Shown piece after piece: positions 25,230-33,761 of a stretch of 64,000 nucleotides of DNA; position 1 is the stretch's first letter, and each line of letters opens with the position of its first letter. Where the stretch lies: the NCBI GenBank assembly GCA_965224595.1, contig OZ245058.1, forward strand, positions 744,001 through 808,000, in the 5' to 3' direction. The translations under genes and the position numbers were made by a program. The DNA is from Aliivibrio_A sp016764915 (lineage in GTDB: Bacteria; Pseudomonadota; Gammaproteobacteria; Enterobacterales; Vibrionaceae). The notes beneath the pieces were generated by a model. That model did not search any database and was not told the origin of the DNA. It saw only the letters and a program-made list of their open reading frames with translations.

Positions 25230-26327
25230 TTATTTGTTCATTATGTCTGCAAACATGGCTTTTAAAGCGTCGTTGTTAGCTTCACATACGCCTTTTTCCG
25301 TAATTAAACCCGTTACGAGTTCAGCTGGTGTTACGTCAAATGCATAGTTACCACACTCTGTCCCTTCAGGCGCTGTATTAACAAAGCTGCGACGACCACT
25401 GGCATCAATGCCTTGCACATGAGATTGCTCTTTGCCACTGCGCTGTTCAATAGGGATCTCTTTTACGCCATCCCACACCGTTGGATCGATAGTTGGAGAT
25501 GGCAATGCGACATAGAAAGGCACGTTATTAGCCTTTGCTGCGAGGGCTTTTAGGTAGGTACCAATTTTATTGCACACATCACCACGAGCGGTAACACGGT
25601 CAGTACCTACAATCACCATATCCACTTCGCCATGTTGCATCAGGTGGCCGCCTACATTGTCAGCAATTAAAGTATGAGGAACACCGTGGCCACCCAACTC
25701 AAAAGAGGTCAGTGCACCTTGGTTGCGGGGGCGAGTCTCATCAACCCAGACGTGTACCTTGATACCCTCATCATGCGCTAAGTACATCGGTGCTAATGCG
25801 GTTCCCCAATCTACGGTTGCAAGCCAACCTGCGTTGCAGTGGGTGAGAATATTGACGGTTTCTCCCGGTGCTTTTGTTGCGGCGATTTTACGAATTATCT
25901 CTAAACCATTTAAGCCAATGTTGTGGTTAATTTCAGCATCCTCATCACAAATGATGGCTGACTCTTCATACGCCACTTGTTGACGATTTTGTGGGGAAGT
26001 TTGGCGTAAACGTTGGCAGATTCGATTCAATGCCCATTGTAAGTTGATTGCGGTAGGGCGAGTTTTAACCAAGGCCTGATAAGCCAATTCAATCGAGTCA
26101 TCACTGTTATCAACAGACATTGCGAAAGCCATCCCATAAGCAGCCACACAGCCTATTAACGGCGCGCCACGTACTTTCATTGAGACAATAGCTTCAGCCG
26201 CTTGTTCCATGGAAGAGATGGTCAGGATTTCAAACTCGTACGGGAGTTTTTCTTGATTAAAAATGTGGATGCTGTTGCCATCCGTTGTTTGCCAAATAGA
26301 GCGATAATGTTTGCCGTCAATTTTCAT
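25230..26327 (-). CDS. mtnA: Methylthioribose-1-phosphate isomerase (MtnA)
   Basis: 365 residues, eIF2B-like fold. The catalytic Cys is in 'ILTHCNAGWLAT' and the catalytic Asp in 'VGTDRVTARGDVCNKIGTY'. It converts methylthioribose-1-P to methylthioribulose-1-P and accepts 5-deoxyribose-1-P in some bacteria. No mtnB, mtnC, mtnD or mtnK is seen nearby, so the usual methionine salvage pathway is not encoded here; the aldolase and DeoD flank it instead. About 23 bases separate it from deoD upstream. Confidence 0.92.
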   Translation of the reverse strand: MKIDGKHYRSIWQTTDGNSIHIFNQEKLPYEFEILTISSMEQAAEAIVSMKVRGAPLIGCVAAYGMAFAMSVDNSDDSIELAYQALVKTRPTAINLQWALNRICQRLRQTSPQNRQQVAYEESAIICDEDAEINHNIGLNGLEIIRKIAATKAPGETVNILTHCNAGWLATVDWGTALAPMYLAHDEGIKVHVWVDETRPRNQGALTSFELGGHGVPHTLIADNVGGHLMQHGEVDMVIVGTDRVTARGDVCNKIGTYLKALAAKANNVPFYVALPSPTIDPTVWDGVKEIPIEQRSGKEQSHVQGIDASGRRSFVNTAPEGTECGNYAFDVTPAELVTGLITEKGVCEANNDALKAMFADIMNK

Positions 26328-26350
26328 AATTTTTTACCTGATCAGTGGGG

Positions 26351-27058
26351 TTATAGCTCGATTGCGGTGTCGAGTGCGAGTTCAATCATTTGGTGAAGCG
26401 ACAGTTCGCGCTCTTCAATGGTTAGCATGCCACCATTTTTAATGTGGTCGGTGGTGGTCAGAATACCTAAGGCTTTTGCTCCGAGTTCAGCGGCCACTGA
26501 GTAAAGACCCGCTACTTCCATATCCACTCCAATAATGCCGTACTTCTCCAGCACCTGAAAAATATCCGGATCTGGACCATAGAACAGATCACAGGTGAAT
26601 AAATTACCCACTTTTACATTGAGTTGTTGTTTGCGTGCTGTGTTAACGGCAGTTTCAAGTAGGTGGTAATCAGCAATAGCAGCAAAGTCGTGACCTTTGA
26701 AGCGCTCACGGTTCGCTTTAGAGTCAGTGCTGGCACCCATCGCAATCACCACATCCATCAGTTGGATATCATCACTGACTGAGCCACAAGAACCGATACG
26801 GATTAAGTTTTTTACGCCAAAATCTTTGATCAATTCATAAGCGTACATAGAGATAGAAGGGATGCCCATACCATGAGCCATAACGGATAAACGCTTACCT
26901 TTGTACATCCCAGTATAACCAAGCATATTACGTACATTATTGACTTCAACAGCGTCTGTTAAGTAAGTCTCTGCTATGTATTTTGCTCGAAGAGGGTCGC
27001 CAGGCATGATGACTGTTTCTGCAAAATCATTTGGGTTGGCTTTAATTGCTACCGCCAT
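26351..27058 (-). CDS. deoD: Purine nucleoside phosphorylase
   Basis: 235 residues with the DeoD opening 'VIMPGDPLRAKYIAETYL', the phosphate-binding 'RIGSCGSV' and 'GVDMEVAGLYSVA'. It splits purine nucleosides with phosphate to base and pentose-1-phosphate. It heads the deoD-mtnA-aldolase operon, so the pentose-1-phosphate (or its 5-deoxy form) would go straight to MtnA. It is divergent from nupC across a CRP-type site. Confidence 0.92.
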   Translation of the reverse strand: MAVAIKANPNDFAETVIMPGDPLRAKYIAETYLTDAVEVNNVRNMLGYTGMYKGKRLSVMAHGMGIPSISMYAYELIKDFGVKNLIRIGSCGSVSDDIQLMDVVIAMGASTDSKANRERFKGHDFAAIADYHLLETAVNTARKQQLNVKVGNLFTCDLFYGPDPDIFQVLEKYGIIGVDMEVAGLYSVAAELGAKALGILTTTDHIKNGGMLTIEERELSLHQMIELALDTAIEL

Positions 27059-27117
27059 ATTACGTTCACCTTATGTATGTTGTTTTCTCCATTTTTGAAT
27101 TTTGTGATGACTTATTT

Positions 27118-27133
27118 AGTGATGTGAATCACA
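27118..27133. promoter_or_regulatory. CRP site between deoD and nupC
   Basis: AGTGATGTGAATCACA fits TGTGA-N6-TCACA with one mismatch in the left half. It lies 60 bases before deoD and about 215 before nupC. A TGTGA half-site at 27103-27107 is next to it. This fits cAMP-CRP control of nucleoside uptake and breakdown, as in enteric deo and nup genes. The rest of the 289-base spacer shows nothing I can name. Confidence 0.65.
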
Positions 27134-27347
27134 TCTTAAAATGGAACTGATTCACTCAGTCTTTCGGTTATCCAAATGAGTTGATTTTTGTTTTAAGTAT
27201 TAGTTATGTCTGTATGTTGATTTTTAATTGAAAACCAGACATGATCGATTGGCTGATGGGGAAAGAAATGAGCAGTTCATCACGTAATTGGGCAGGCAAG
27301 TTATGAGAAAGTGTTTTGGTATGAATATTATTAATGGGTAAAAAATT

Positions 27348-28616
27348 ATGGAATCAGTAATCAGTATTATAGGAATTATCGCCCTTTTTGGTGTTGCTTA
27401 TTTGTTGTCTGAAAATAAGAAAGCGATTAATTTAAGAACCATTGGCTTTGCATTTGCTATTCAACTCACCCTTGGTGGTCTCATTTTATACTCCTCGTTT
27501 GGACAAAGTATTATTTTGACGATGGCCAATGGAGTCTCTGCAGTTATCGGCTACAGCAATGATGGTATTAGCTTCTTATTTGGTGGGCTGGTCAGCGACA
27601 AAATGTATGAGCTATTTGGTAGTGGTGGTTTTGTCATTGCATTTAAAGTGCTGCCTATTATCGTTTTCTTTTCATCATTATCAGCGGTCCTTTATCACAT
27701 CGGCATTATGCAATTCATCGTGAAATGGATTGGAGGAGCGTTGCAAAGGCTTCTTAAAACCAGTAAAGCGGAATCCATGTCTGCAGCGGCAAACGTATTT
27801 TTAGGTGTAACAGAAGCCCCTCTTCTTATTAAACCTTATATGCCTAAAATGACCCGATCAGAATTGTTTGCCGTCATGTGTGGTGGTTTAGCATCGATTG
27901 CTGGCACGATGTTAGCCAGTTATGCGCAACTTGGCGTGAGGATGGAGTACCTTCTGGCTGCGTCATTTATGGCCGCACCAGGTGGTCTAATGTTTGCGAA
28001 GATGCTGATTCCTGAAACGGATACCGTGATTGAGCTAGACTCCAAAGAGCTGGAAAAAAATCAAACGGCCAACATTATTGACGCGGCGGCAACGGGTGCT
28101 TCTAACGGTGTTAAATTGGCGATTGAAGTCGGTGGTATGTTATTGGCGTTTGTGGGTTTGGTTGCACTATTGAACGGAATGCTCGGTGGCGTAGGAGGTT
28201 GGTTTGGTTTTGATGATCTTAGTCTTCAACTGATATTGGGTTATTTGTTTGCCCCTGTCGCGTGGTTGATGGGAGTGCCGTGGAATGAAGCGACACTAGC
28301 AGGTTCATTTATTGGTCAAAAAATTGTGATCAACGAATTCTTCGCTTACATAAACTTGGCCCCGTATTTAAGTGGCGATCTCCTGGTTAACGCAACGGGT
28401 TTACCAATGTCTGAGCGTACTCAAGTTATTATTTCATTTGCACTGTGTGGATTCGCTAACTTCGGTACGGTTGCAATTGCCATTGGTGGAATTGGCGGCA
28501 TGCTTCCTGAACGTCGTTCAGAAATAGCTTCACTGGGTTTAAAAGCTCTGGCTGCGGGCATATTGTCTAATCTAATGGGAGCGACGATAGCAGGTCTGTT
28601 CTTTGGCCTAAGTTAA
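27348..28616 (+). CDS. nupC: Concentrative nucleoside transporter, NupC family
   Basis: 422 residues with ten or more membrane segments. The CNT core is clear: 'VFLGVTEAPLLIKPYMPKMT', 'GGLASIAGTMLASYA' and 'GVPWNEATLAGSFIGQKIVI'. It takes up nucleosides with Na+ or H+. It is divergent from deoD and is followed by the adenosine deaminase gene 60 bases on, so uptake, deamination and phosphorolysis sit together. Confidence 0.9.
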   Translation: MESVISIIGIIALFGVAYLLSENKKAINLRTIGFAFAIQLTLGGLILYSSFGQSIILTMANGVSAVIGYSNDGISFLFGGLVSDKMYELFGSGGFVIAFKVLPIIVFFSSLSAVLYHIGIMQFIVKWIGGALQRLLKTSKAESMSAAANVFLGVTEAPLLIKPYMPKMTRSELFAVMCGGLASIAGTMLASYAQLGVRMEYLLAASFMAAPGGLMFAKMLIPETDTVIELDSKELEKNQTANIIDAAATGASNGVKLAIEVGGMLLAFVGLVALLNGMLGGVGGWFGFDDLSLQLILGYLFAPVAWLMGVPWNEATLAGSFIGQKIVINEFFAYINLAPYLSGDLLVNATGLPMSERTQVIISFALCGFANFGTVAIAIGGIGGMLPERRSEIASLGLKALAAGILSNLMGATIAGLFFGLS

Positions 28617-28676
28617 CTCAATCATTATTGAAAAATAATCGTACATTTTATAGCGAAATAAATTAGAGATAAAAAT

Positions 28677-29834
28677 ATGAATACACAACTTCCGAAAGTG
28701 ATTCTTCATGAACATATTGAAGGTTCAGTAACACCAGAGATGGCTCTGGTTCTCGCACAAAAATACAATGCGATATTACCTGACCACTTTTTATATCAAG
28801 AAGGTGAGTATGATCGAAATGAGTTTCCAAACGGTCGCTATAACTACGATGAATCAGATTTTGGTGCCTTTGTAACCACCTATGATACGGTTGCAGCCTT
28901 AGTTCGTGAGCCAGAAGATTACTATTTGGTTGTCAAAGATTACTTGTCACGTAATGCTGAGAAAGGGTTGGTTTATTGTGAAATTATCACGTCGGCATTT
29001 CATCTGTGTTACGCCGAGAAACCAGATGGCACGGGTGAACTAGACAGCACTAAATATCATCAAATCATGGATGCCATCGAACGTGCTATAGCAGAAGTAA
29101 AAGTTCAATATGGCACTGAAACTCGCTTGCAAGCCTGTGGGGTTCGTCATTTGAGCCATGAGCACCTTAATCTAAGTGTTGATTTTATCCAACAGCAACC
29201 TAGAGCCATGATCACAGGTTTTAATATTGCGGGTAATGAGATGGCAGGTGAGTTCTCTGATTTTACTTATGTGCATGAATTAGTCAGTAAAATTCCATTG
29301 GATAAATCGTATCATGCGGGTGAAATCTGTGGGCCTGAAAGTATTCACCAAGCCATAAAATATGGTGCAAAACGTATCGGCCATGGTATTGCTGCGATTA
29401 AAGATGAGGCATTAATTGACCAACTTATTCGCGATAATATTACCTTGGAAGTGGCCCCTACGAGCAATCGAATTTTGGTTGCTGAATTGAATCAATCTCT
29501 TGAAAACCACCCACTGCGAAAATTGTATGAAAAGGGAGTACGCCTCTCTATTAATACCGATGATGCGGGTCTGTTCGGCACCGATATTGAAAAGGAATAT
29601 CAAATAGCAGCAACGCAATTTGCATTCACAAGAGTTGAACTGTTGGATGTGACTTTGTGTGCACTTGAAGCGGCATTTGTAGAGAGTGAGATTAAACAAT
29701 CATTGATTGAGCGCGTGTATCAGCAATTTAGTGAGCAAGATTGGTTTGAACTTCGAGGGCTGTGTACAAGGTTATCACCCGGTGCGTTACAACAGCGTTT
29801 GGCCACTCGACTTCAGCTTTGCCCATCGGTATAG
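28677..29834 (+). CDS. Adenosine deaminase-family protein
   Basis: 385 residues, longer than the usual 330-345. Zinc and catalytic motifs are present: 'LHEHIEGSV' (normally HxHLDG), 'HAGEICGPESI', 'KRIGHGIAAI' and 'SINTDDAGLF'. It hydrolyses adenosine to inosine, or a 5-deoxy or methylthio analogue. The extra length sits in the N-terminal third. Together with DeoD, MtnA and the aldolase it would complete a route from a 5-modified adenosine to DHAP. The exact substrate is open. Confidence 0.88.
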   Translation: MNTQLPKVILHEHIEGSVTPEMALVLAQKYNAILPDHFLYQEGEYDRNEFPNGRYNYDESDFGAFVTTYDTVAALVREPEDYYLVVKDYLSRNAEKGLVYCEIITSAFHLCYAEKPDGTGELDSTKYHQIMDAIERAIAEVKVQYGTETRLQACGVRHLSHEHLNLSVDFIQQQPRAMITGFNIAGNEMAGEFSDFTYVHELVSKIPLDKSYHAGEICGPESIHQAIKYGAKRIGHGIAAIKDEALIDQLIRDNITLEVAPTSNRILVAELNQSLENHPLRKLYEKGVRLSINTDDAGLFGTDIEKEYQIAATQFAFTRVELLDVTLCALEAAFVESEIKQSLIERVYQQFSEQDWFELRGLCTRLSPGALQQRLATRLQLCPSV

Positions 29835-29843
29835 GAACCCATC

Positions 29844-30017
29844 ATGTTAAATGAAGTTTTATTAGCGGCATTATCTGGCTTGTTAGTCGGTGTTGTTTTT
29901 ACTGCAGTGAAGCTGCCAATTCCAGCACCACCTGTCCTGTCGGGTGTTATTGGGATTGTGGGTGTCTATTTAGGCTCAGTCATTTACACCAAGTGTGTAA
30001 CGATGTTTTTTTCTTGA
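29844..30017 (+). CDS. XapX-domain small membrane protein
   Basis: 57 residues, starting MLNEVLLAALSG at the ATG at 29844, with AGGAAC upstream and a 9-base gap after the deaminase stop. There are two hydrophobic helices with the Pro-rich hinge 'VKLPIPAPPVLSG' and 'IVGVYLGSVIY', the pattern of the XapX family. XapX proteins occur next to nucleoside or purine genes; their role is unknown. Co-transcription with the deaminase supports a part in nucleoside use. Confidence 0.75.
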   Translation: MLNEVLLAALSGLLVGVVFTAVKLPIPAPPVLSGVIGIVGVYLGSVIYTKCVTMFFS

Positions 30018-30080
30018 ACATAGTTAAGTTGTTCATAATACTTTTTCAATAAGTAAATGTGTAAAAGATAAGGAGAATCA

Positions 30081-31535
30081 ATGGATAAGGACATTACAAT
30101 GGTTTTCCCTAAGCCTTACAATGGAATACAAGTTAATTACTGTGTCTCAACGGGGTGCGAGAATTTTGGTCTGAGTGATCCGGTGTTGTATCAAGCGGTA
30201 TATAACACCAAATCACTGAATATTTACCACTGTCCTAAATGTGGTGCTTATCCGCAGATTATTAATAATCGTTCTATCTACCAAACGATAGAGCATCAAA
30301 AAAAATACCACGCTTTGTCTCTGATTTCGTGTCCAAAAGGCGAATGTTCATCTCATACACTGGCCGTCCATGCTTATCCACAACACTATCGTGCATTTGG
30401 TAAAACCAACTCGTTGAAGCAACGCTATCAATGCCGGTCGTGTAAAACGGTGTTTACCGATCAGCTCACCTGTTTGAACCCTCAAAGTGAAGCACAAAAC
30501 GCGATCTTCTATGGCATGATGTATTCATTCGGCGTTCGTAATATCTGTCAAAAGTTGAATATCACTGCTAAAGCATTTTACAAATTACAGCGGGGTATGG
30601 TTGATAGACTCAAATATATTGCTCATGTCAAAGAAGAGGCATTTTATCAAAAAATTGAAGCTTGTAATTTGTCGACCAGTTATCAGTTTTTGGGTGATCA
30701 ACAGGGCGCGATGCTGGTTGCTACAGCGCATACAGCAAGTGGGTACATCCTAGGGTTTGATACTAATATCACCTCAGATATGGCATCTGAGTGTTTGCTT
30801 AACGTGGACGCTAAAACATCGACTAAACGCCCTATTGACGATATCGAACAAGGCGATTTGATGATGGATATTACCGCTCAGTATGAAGTCATTATGGCAA
30901 GGAAGAACTACCTAGATCCGACAAGTAATGGTCGCTCGGTGTCGCACTCCTATAAAGGCGTATTATCTCAGCCGTATTTAGCCAGTTTTGCACATGCATT
31001 AGTGCTGAGGAATAAATTGCAGCACAAATCTCATCGTTACTATTTTGTTGAGCAAGATACCATGCTGAGGAATGCGTTCATGAATGCTTCTCTGCAAGAT
31101 TTAATTCGCTCAGAGGATCATCTTTTCTATTTCAGAGAAAGTGCGCAAAAGATGGAGTGGTTTAATGAGCAAAGACTCAATATTCGCCATGTAGGCTGGT
31201 GGAAAGATAAGTGGGGTTTTCTTTCTGAAGAGAATAAAACCAAAGCCGCTTGTCATATCAAAGGTCAAGATCTGTCGGTAGAGCAGTGGCAAACATTATT
31301 ACAAGATGCGAGTTTAGATGGGGTTCAGCATTATCTTACCGCCGCAACAGAGTTCTTCCAGGGCTTAGGAACCACACTCAACGAACAATCATTTAATGAC
31401 TGGTTGCATGTTTTTACCGGTTACTACAATTTCTGTTGGCCGCATCGAAATGGCAAAACACCCGCACAGTTACTGGGTTTCTTTGACCGTCCAATTACTC
31501 TAGGTGAACTGCTCAATGGCTATGAATTGACTTAG
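30081..31535 (+). CDS. Zinc-ribbon, transposase-like protein, probably domesticated
   Basis: 484 residues. The N-terminal 140 residues hold several Cys pairs ('YHCPKCGAYP', 'LISCPKGECS', 'YQCRSCKTVF'), as in IS1-type transposases. The middle has RNase H-like strands with candidate acidic residues ('FLGDQQGAMLVAT', 'QGDLMMDITAQYEVI'). The C-terminus 'YYNFCWPHRNGKTPAQLLGF' is the typical end of DDE transposases. I see no terminal inverted repeats or target duplication around it. It has AAGGAG 8 bases before the start and follows the nucleoside cluster by 63 bases. The catalytic triad is not certain. Confidence 0.6.
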   Translation: MDKDITMVFPKPYNGIQVNYCVSTGCENFGLSDPVLYQAVYNTKSLNIYHCPKCGAYPQIINNRSIYQTIEHQKKYHALSLISCPKGECSSHTLAVHAYPQHYRAFGKTNSLKQRYQCRSCKTVFTDQLTCLNPQSEAQNAIFYGMMYSFGVRNICQKLNITAKAFYKLQRGMVDRLKYIAHVKEEAFYQKIEACNLSTSYQFLGDQQGAMLVATAHTASGYILGFDTNITSDMASECLLNVDAKTSTKRPIDDIEQGDLMMDITAQYEVIMARKNYLDPTSNGRSVSHSYKGVLSQPYLASFAHALVLRNKLQHKSHRYYFVEQDTMLRNAFMNASLQDLIRSEDHLFYFRESAQKMEWFNEQRLNIRHVGWWKDKWGFLSEENKTKAACHIKGQDLSVEQWQTLLQDASLDGVQHYLTAATEFFQGLGTTLNEQSFNDWLHVFTGYYNFCWPHRNGKTPAQLLGFFDRPITLGELLNGYELT

Positions 31536-31560
31536 GGCTTGGACACAATCCAAGCCCTAA
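31532..31560. terminator. Bidirectional-type hairpin between convergent genes
   Basis: TTAGGGCTTGGA (31532-31543) is perfectly complementary to TCCAAGCCCTAA (31549-31560) over the loop CACAA. It overlaps the stop of the transposase-like gene and lies 9 bases past the stop of the next, convergent gene. No T-tract follows in either direction, so it may work as an RNA end or a processing hairpin. Confidence 0.55.
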
Positions 31561-31568
31561 ACATAATC

Positions 31569-32573
31569 TTACTTAAACTCACCGAGCATGTAGCGGTAAA
31601 ACGATGGGTTTACCCATACTTTTGTTGGCACAACATCGTAACTATCAGCCATCGAGCGAACTTGCTCTTCTTGTTTCTCTGCTTTTTCTGGTAGAGACAT
31701 TAGATCAGCTTGATAATCACCCATCACCACACGGTTTTCAGTCAATACCTTGTAGTCAGCCATCTCAGTATATGAACGGTAGAACGGCTGCCACCATGAC
31801 TCAAAAATTAACCCTTTCTCTTCAGCACTGTCTTTTTTCGCGTACTGGTTGATTAAGTCCATAAAGCTCTTTTTACGCTCTGCTGTTTGGAATTCAAAAT
31901 CTAAGTTGTACTCTTTAACTACAGAGACCATTTTACCACTTTCAAGGGTCATCACTGGGTAGTTTGGCTCACCCCATTCAGGAAGGTATAAAAAGGCTGA
32001 CGATTTTGGCGTAAGCTGTACCTTAGGGTTAAAGCTTTCACTCTTCATCAAATAAAGCAGTTGTACCGCATGTTGGATATTGTTATGGCCGTAACGGATC
32101 ATTAAATCGGGGTTGAAGTTAGAGTCATCTTGAGTATCAATAACGTTATAACCTGTGGTATATCCATTATCGATAAAGCTGTTTAGTAGATGTAATGTTT
32201 TATTATCTTCGATGACCCTTGAATCATTCCACGTTTTTACAACACGTTCTACGAGGTTTGTGTCGGAAACATTACCGATATAACGTTCAGATTGATCATT
32301 TTGATCAATAACAAAGGCACTAAGTTTGCTAGAAAGCGCTCTCTTCTGGTCTAAATCTTTTGCAGTAATCACTCCCATATCAATCAATAAAGCATCTGCT
32401 TGTTTAGCGTCACTGATGCCTGTTGCTTTAACGATCTTTTCTTGGCTGTAAGTGAGTGCTAGCTCATTAAGGTTAAGTGCGTCTACTGCTTTTTCTGTGG
32501 TCATCTCTGCTGCGTGTGATGCCAAAGGAAATAGAGCTATAATAATGGCGGTTCTAATTAATTTAAGTTTCAT
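31569..32573 (-). CDS. Secreted or periplasmic protein of unknown function
   Basis: 334 residues with a clear signal peptide ('LIRTAIIIALFPLASHAAEM'). The remainder has mixed helices and strands, with no Cys and no motif I recognise. It contains 'GYTTGYNVIDTQDDSNFNPD', several Trp and Tyr patches ('EWGEPNYPVM', 'FESWWQPFYRSYTEM'), and no membrane helix after the signal. It is a single gene, convergent with the transposase-like gene, with its own upstream region of about 450 bases. I cannot assign a family or function. Confidence 0.75.
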   Translation of the reverse strand: MKLKLIRTAIIIALFPLASHAAEMTTEKAVDALNLNELALTYSQEKIVKATGISDAKQADALLIDMGVITAKDLDQKRALSSKLSAFVIDQNDQSERYIGNVSDTNLVERVVKTWNDSRVIEDNKTLHLLNSFIDNGYTTGYNVIDTQDDSNFNPDLMIRYGHNNIQHAVQLLYLMKSESFNPKVQLTPKSSAFLYLPEWGEPNYPVMTLESGKMVSVVKEYNLDFEFQTAERKKSFMDLINQYAKKDSAEEKGLIFESWWQPFYRSYTEMADYKVLTENRVVMGDYQADLMSLPEKAEKQEEQVRSMADSYDVVPTKVWVNPSFYRYMLGEFK

Positions 32574-33027
32574 TGTGATCCCTCATTCTTATGATTGTTA
32601 ATGAAGTGATTTTGCGTCTTGAAGAGGATGAAAAATGTGATTGATGACATATTATTAATTAAAAAAATAGTGAGGGAGTCCTATGTTATATTGGAATTGC
32701 CATAAGCTCCATATAATTGCTATCTGTATTTCTATAACAACTCATAAGGGTAACGCTTCTTGGTGGATGTGAGGGAGGGGGCTCTATTTCAAAATTAGTA
32801 TGGATTGGAGCTATCCTGCATATTTTTTTAGAGAGTAGCACTTCGAATTTGCTATACTTTATCTGACACTTAATTGCGTCTTAAACTACCCGTTATGATG
32901 AAATCCTCACTTTAATGGACTGGTGAGCAGTATTAATGATTGTAAATAATTCTCATTATATTGGTTATGAACGATATCGATTATTTTATCGTTTATTTTT
33001 ATTTTTGAGATATAAGAGAGATAAATA
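32574..33027. other. Gene-poor AT-rich spacer, one possible 29-residue ORF
   Basis: 454 bases with no convincing gene. A short ORF at 32683-32772 (+), starting MLYWNCHKLH with GGGAG upstream, encodes 29 residues, but I have no support beyond the ribosome site. The right part is very AT-rich and must hold promoters for the flanking divergent genes; no known operator is clear. Confidence 0.4.
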
Positions 33028-33507
33028 GTGAAGAAAATGGAAGCTCCAAGTGATATGAAAAACGGAGCTAAATTTAAAACCAATAAGCATGGTTTCGTTT
33101 CAGTTGTTGAATATTATAATTGTTACACCGTTATTGTTGCGTTTGAAAATACCGGCAATATTCGAGCGATTAGTGCTGCAAAACTCAGGAGTGGAATTGT
33201 ACCCGATCGCTCTATTCCTCCAGAGTCGATTATGGTTGGAGAGAAAGTTGAATCGGTAAAACATGGTTGGTTAACCATTGTTCAAGTTGAGTCTGAAAAT
33301 ATCGTAGTACTGAAGAATGAGCAGAATGAAGAGATTCGTCTGCTACTGCCCGCGGTACAGAAAATGAAAGATAAATCAGAAGAGATGGAGCAAAAAAAAT
33401 CGGATTCTAGTGTGCCTGCATCTCTTGAACAATTAACCAAAAGAAATAAAAAGACCAGAGATGTAAATAGTATATTTAAGAAAGTATTTACAGATTACGG
33501 ACAATAA
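33028..33507 (+). CDS. Small protein with two SH3-like beta units, unknown function
   Basis: 159 residues from GTG at 33028 (AAGAGAG upstream); ATG at 33037 is an alternative. Two similar beta-rich segments follow each other: 'NGAKFKTNKHGFVSVVEYYN' and 'VGEKVESVKHGWLTIVQVES'. The first resembles short beta-barrel repeats common in phage and mobile-element proteins ('KFKTN..G...V.EY'). A charged, Lys-rich C-terminal tail looks disordered. It stands alone between a long spacer and the PTS genes. I cannot name a function; nucleic-acid binding is a guess. Confidence 0.6.
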   Translation: MKKMEAPSDMKNGAKFKTNKHGFVSVVEYYNCYTVIVAFENTGNIRAISAAKLRSGIVPDRSIPPESIMVGEKVESVKHGWLTIVQVESENIVVLKNEQNEEIRLLLPAVQKMKDKSEEMEQKKSDSSVPASLEQLTKRNKKTRDVNSIFKKVFTDYGQ

Positions 33508-33638
33508 AATGGCCTATCAATGGAATTAAAACTCTCCAATAGTCAATCACCATTTCTAACTCCACGCATTTTTTGATCTTATTCATTCCGCAACCTATCG
33601 AATTTTATAATTAACATTATCATCAATAATGTAGATCG

Positions 33639-33669
33639 CCATCACAATCTCATTCTTACTTTGTGATGG
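33639..33669. repeat. Inverted repeat upstream of the PTS operon
   Basis: CCATCACAA (33639-33647) and TTGTGATGG (33661-33669) are exact reverse complements 13 bases apart, about 95 bases before the IIB start. It contains TCACA and TGTGA in the reverse of the CRP order, so it may be a leader hairpin or an operator, not a CRP site. Confidence 0.45.
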
Positions 33670-33761
33670 TGGTCTTGTTTGCGCTTGCGCCATTCCTCTA
33701 TGATTTCCCCACAAGATAATAAAAACACAATTAATTATTTAATCGAATAGAGAACAATAAT

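Noticed and set aside
30018..31568. Intact insertion sequence around the transposase-like gene
   Set aside because: No terminal inverted repeats or direct repeats are visible on either side, so I call a single gene and not a mobile element.
32292..32308. TTGATCATTTTGATCAA palindrome, like a Dnr/FNR box
   Set aside because: The half-sites are 9 bases apart in place of 6, and it lies inside the coding region of the secreted unknown protein, 270 bases from the start.
32683..32772. 29-residue ORF with a GGGAG site as a confirmed gene
   Set aside because: No hydrophobic pattern, family or operon link supports it; left as a note on the spacer.
33639..33669. TCACA and TGTGA pair before the PTS genes as a CRP site
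   Set aside because: The halves are in the wrong order and too far apart for CRP (TGTGA-N6-TCACA); kept only as an inverted repeat.
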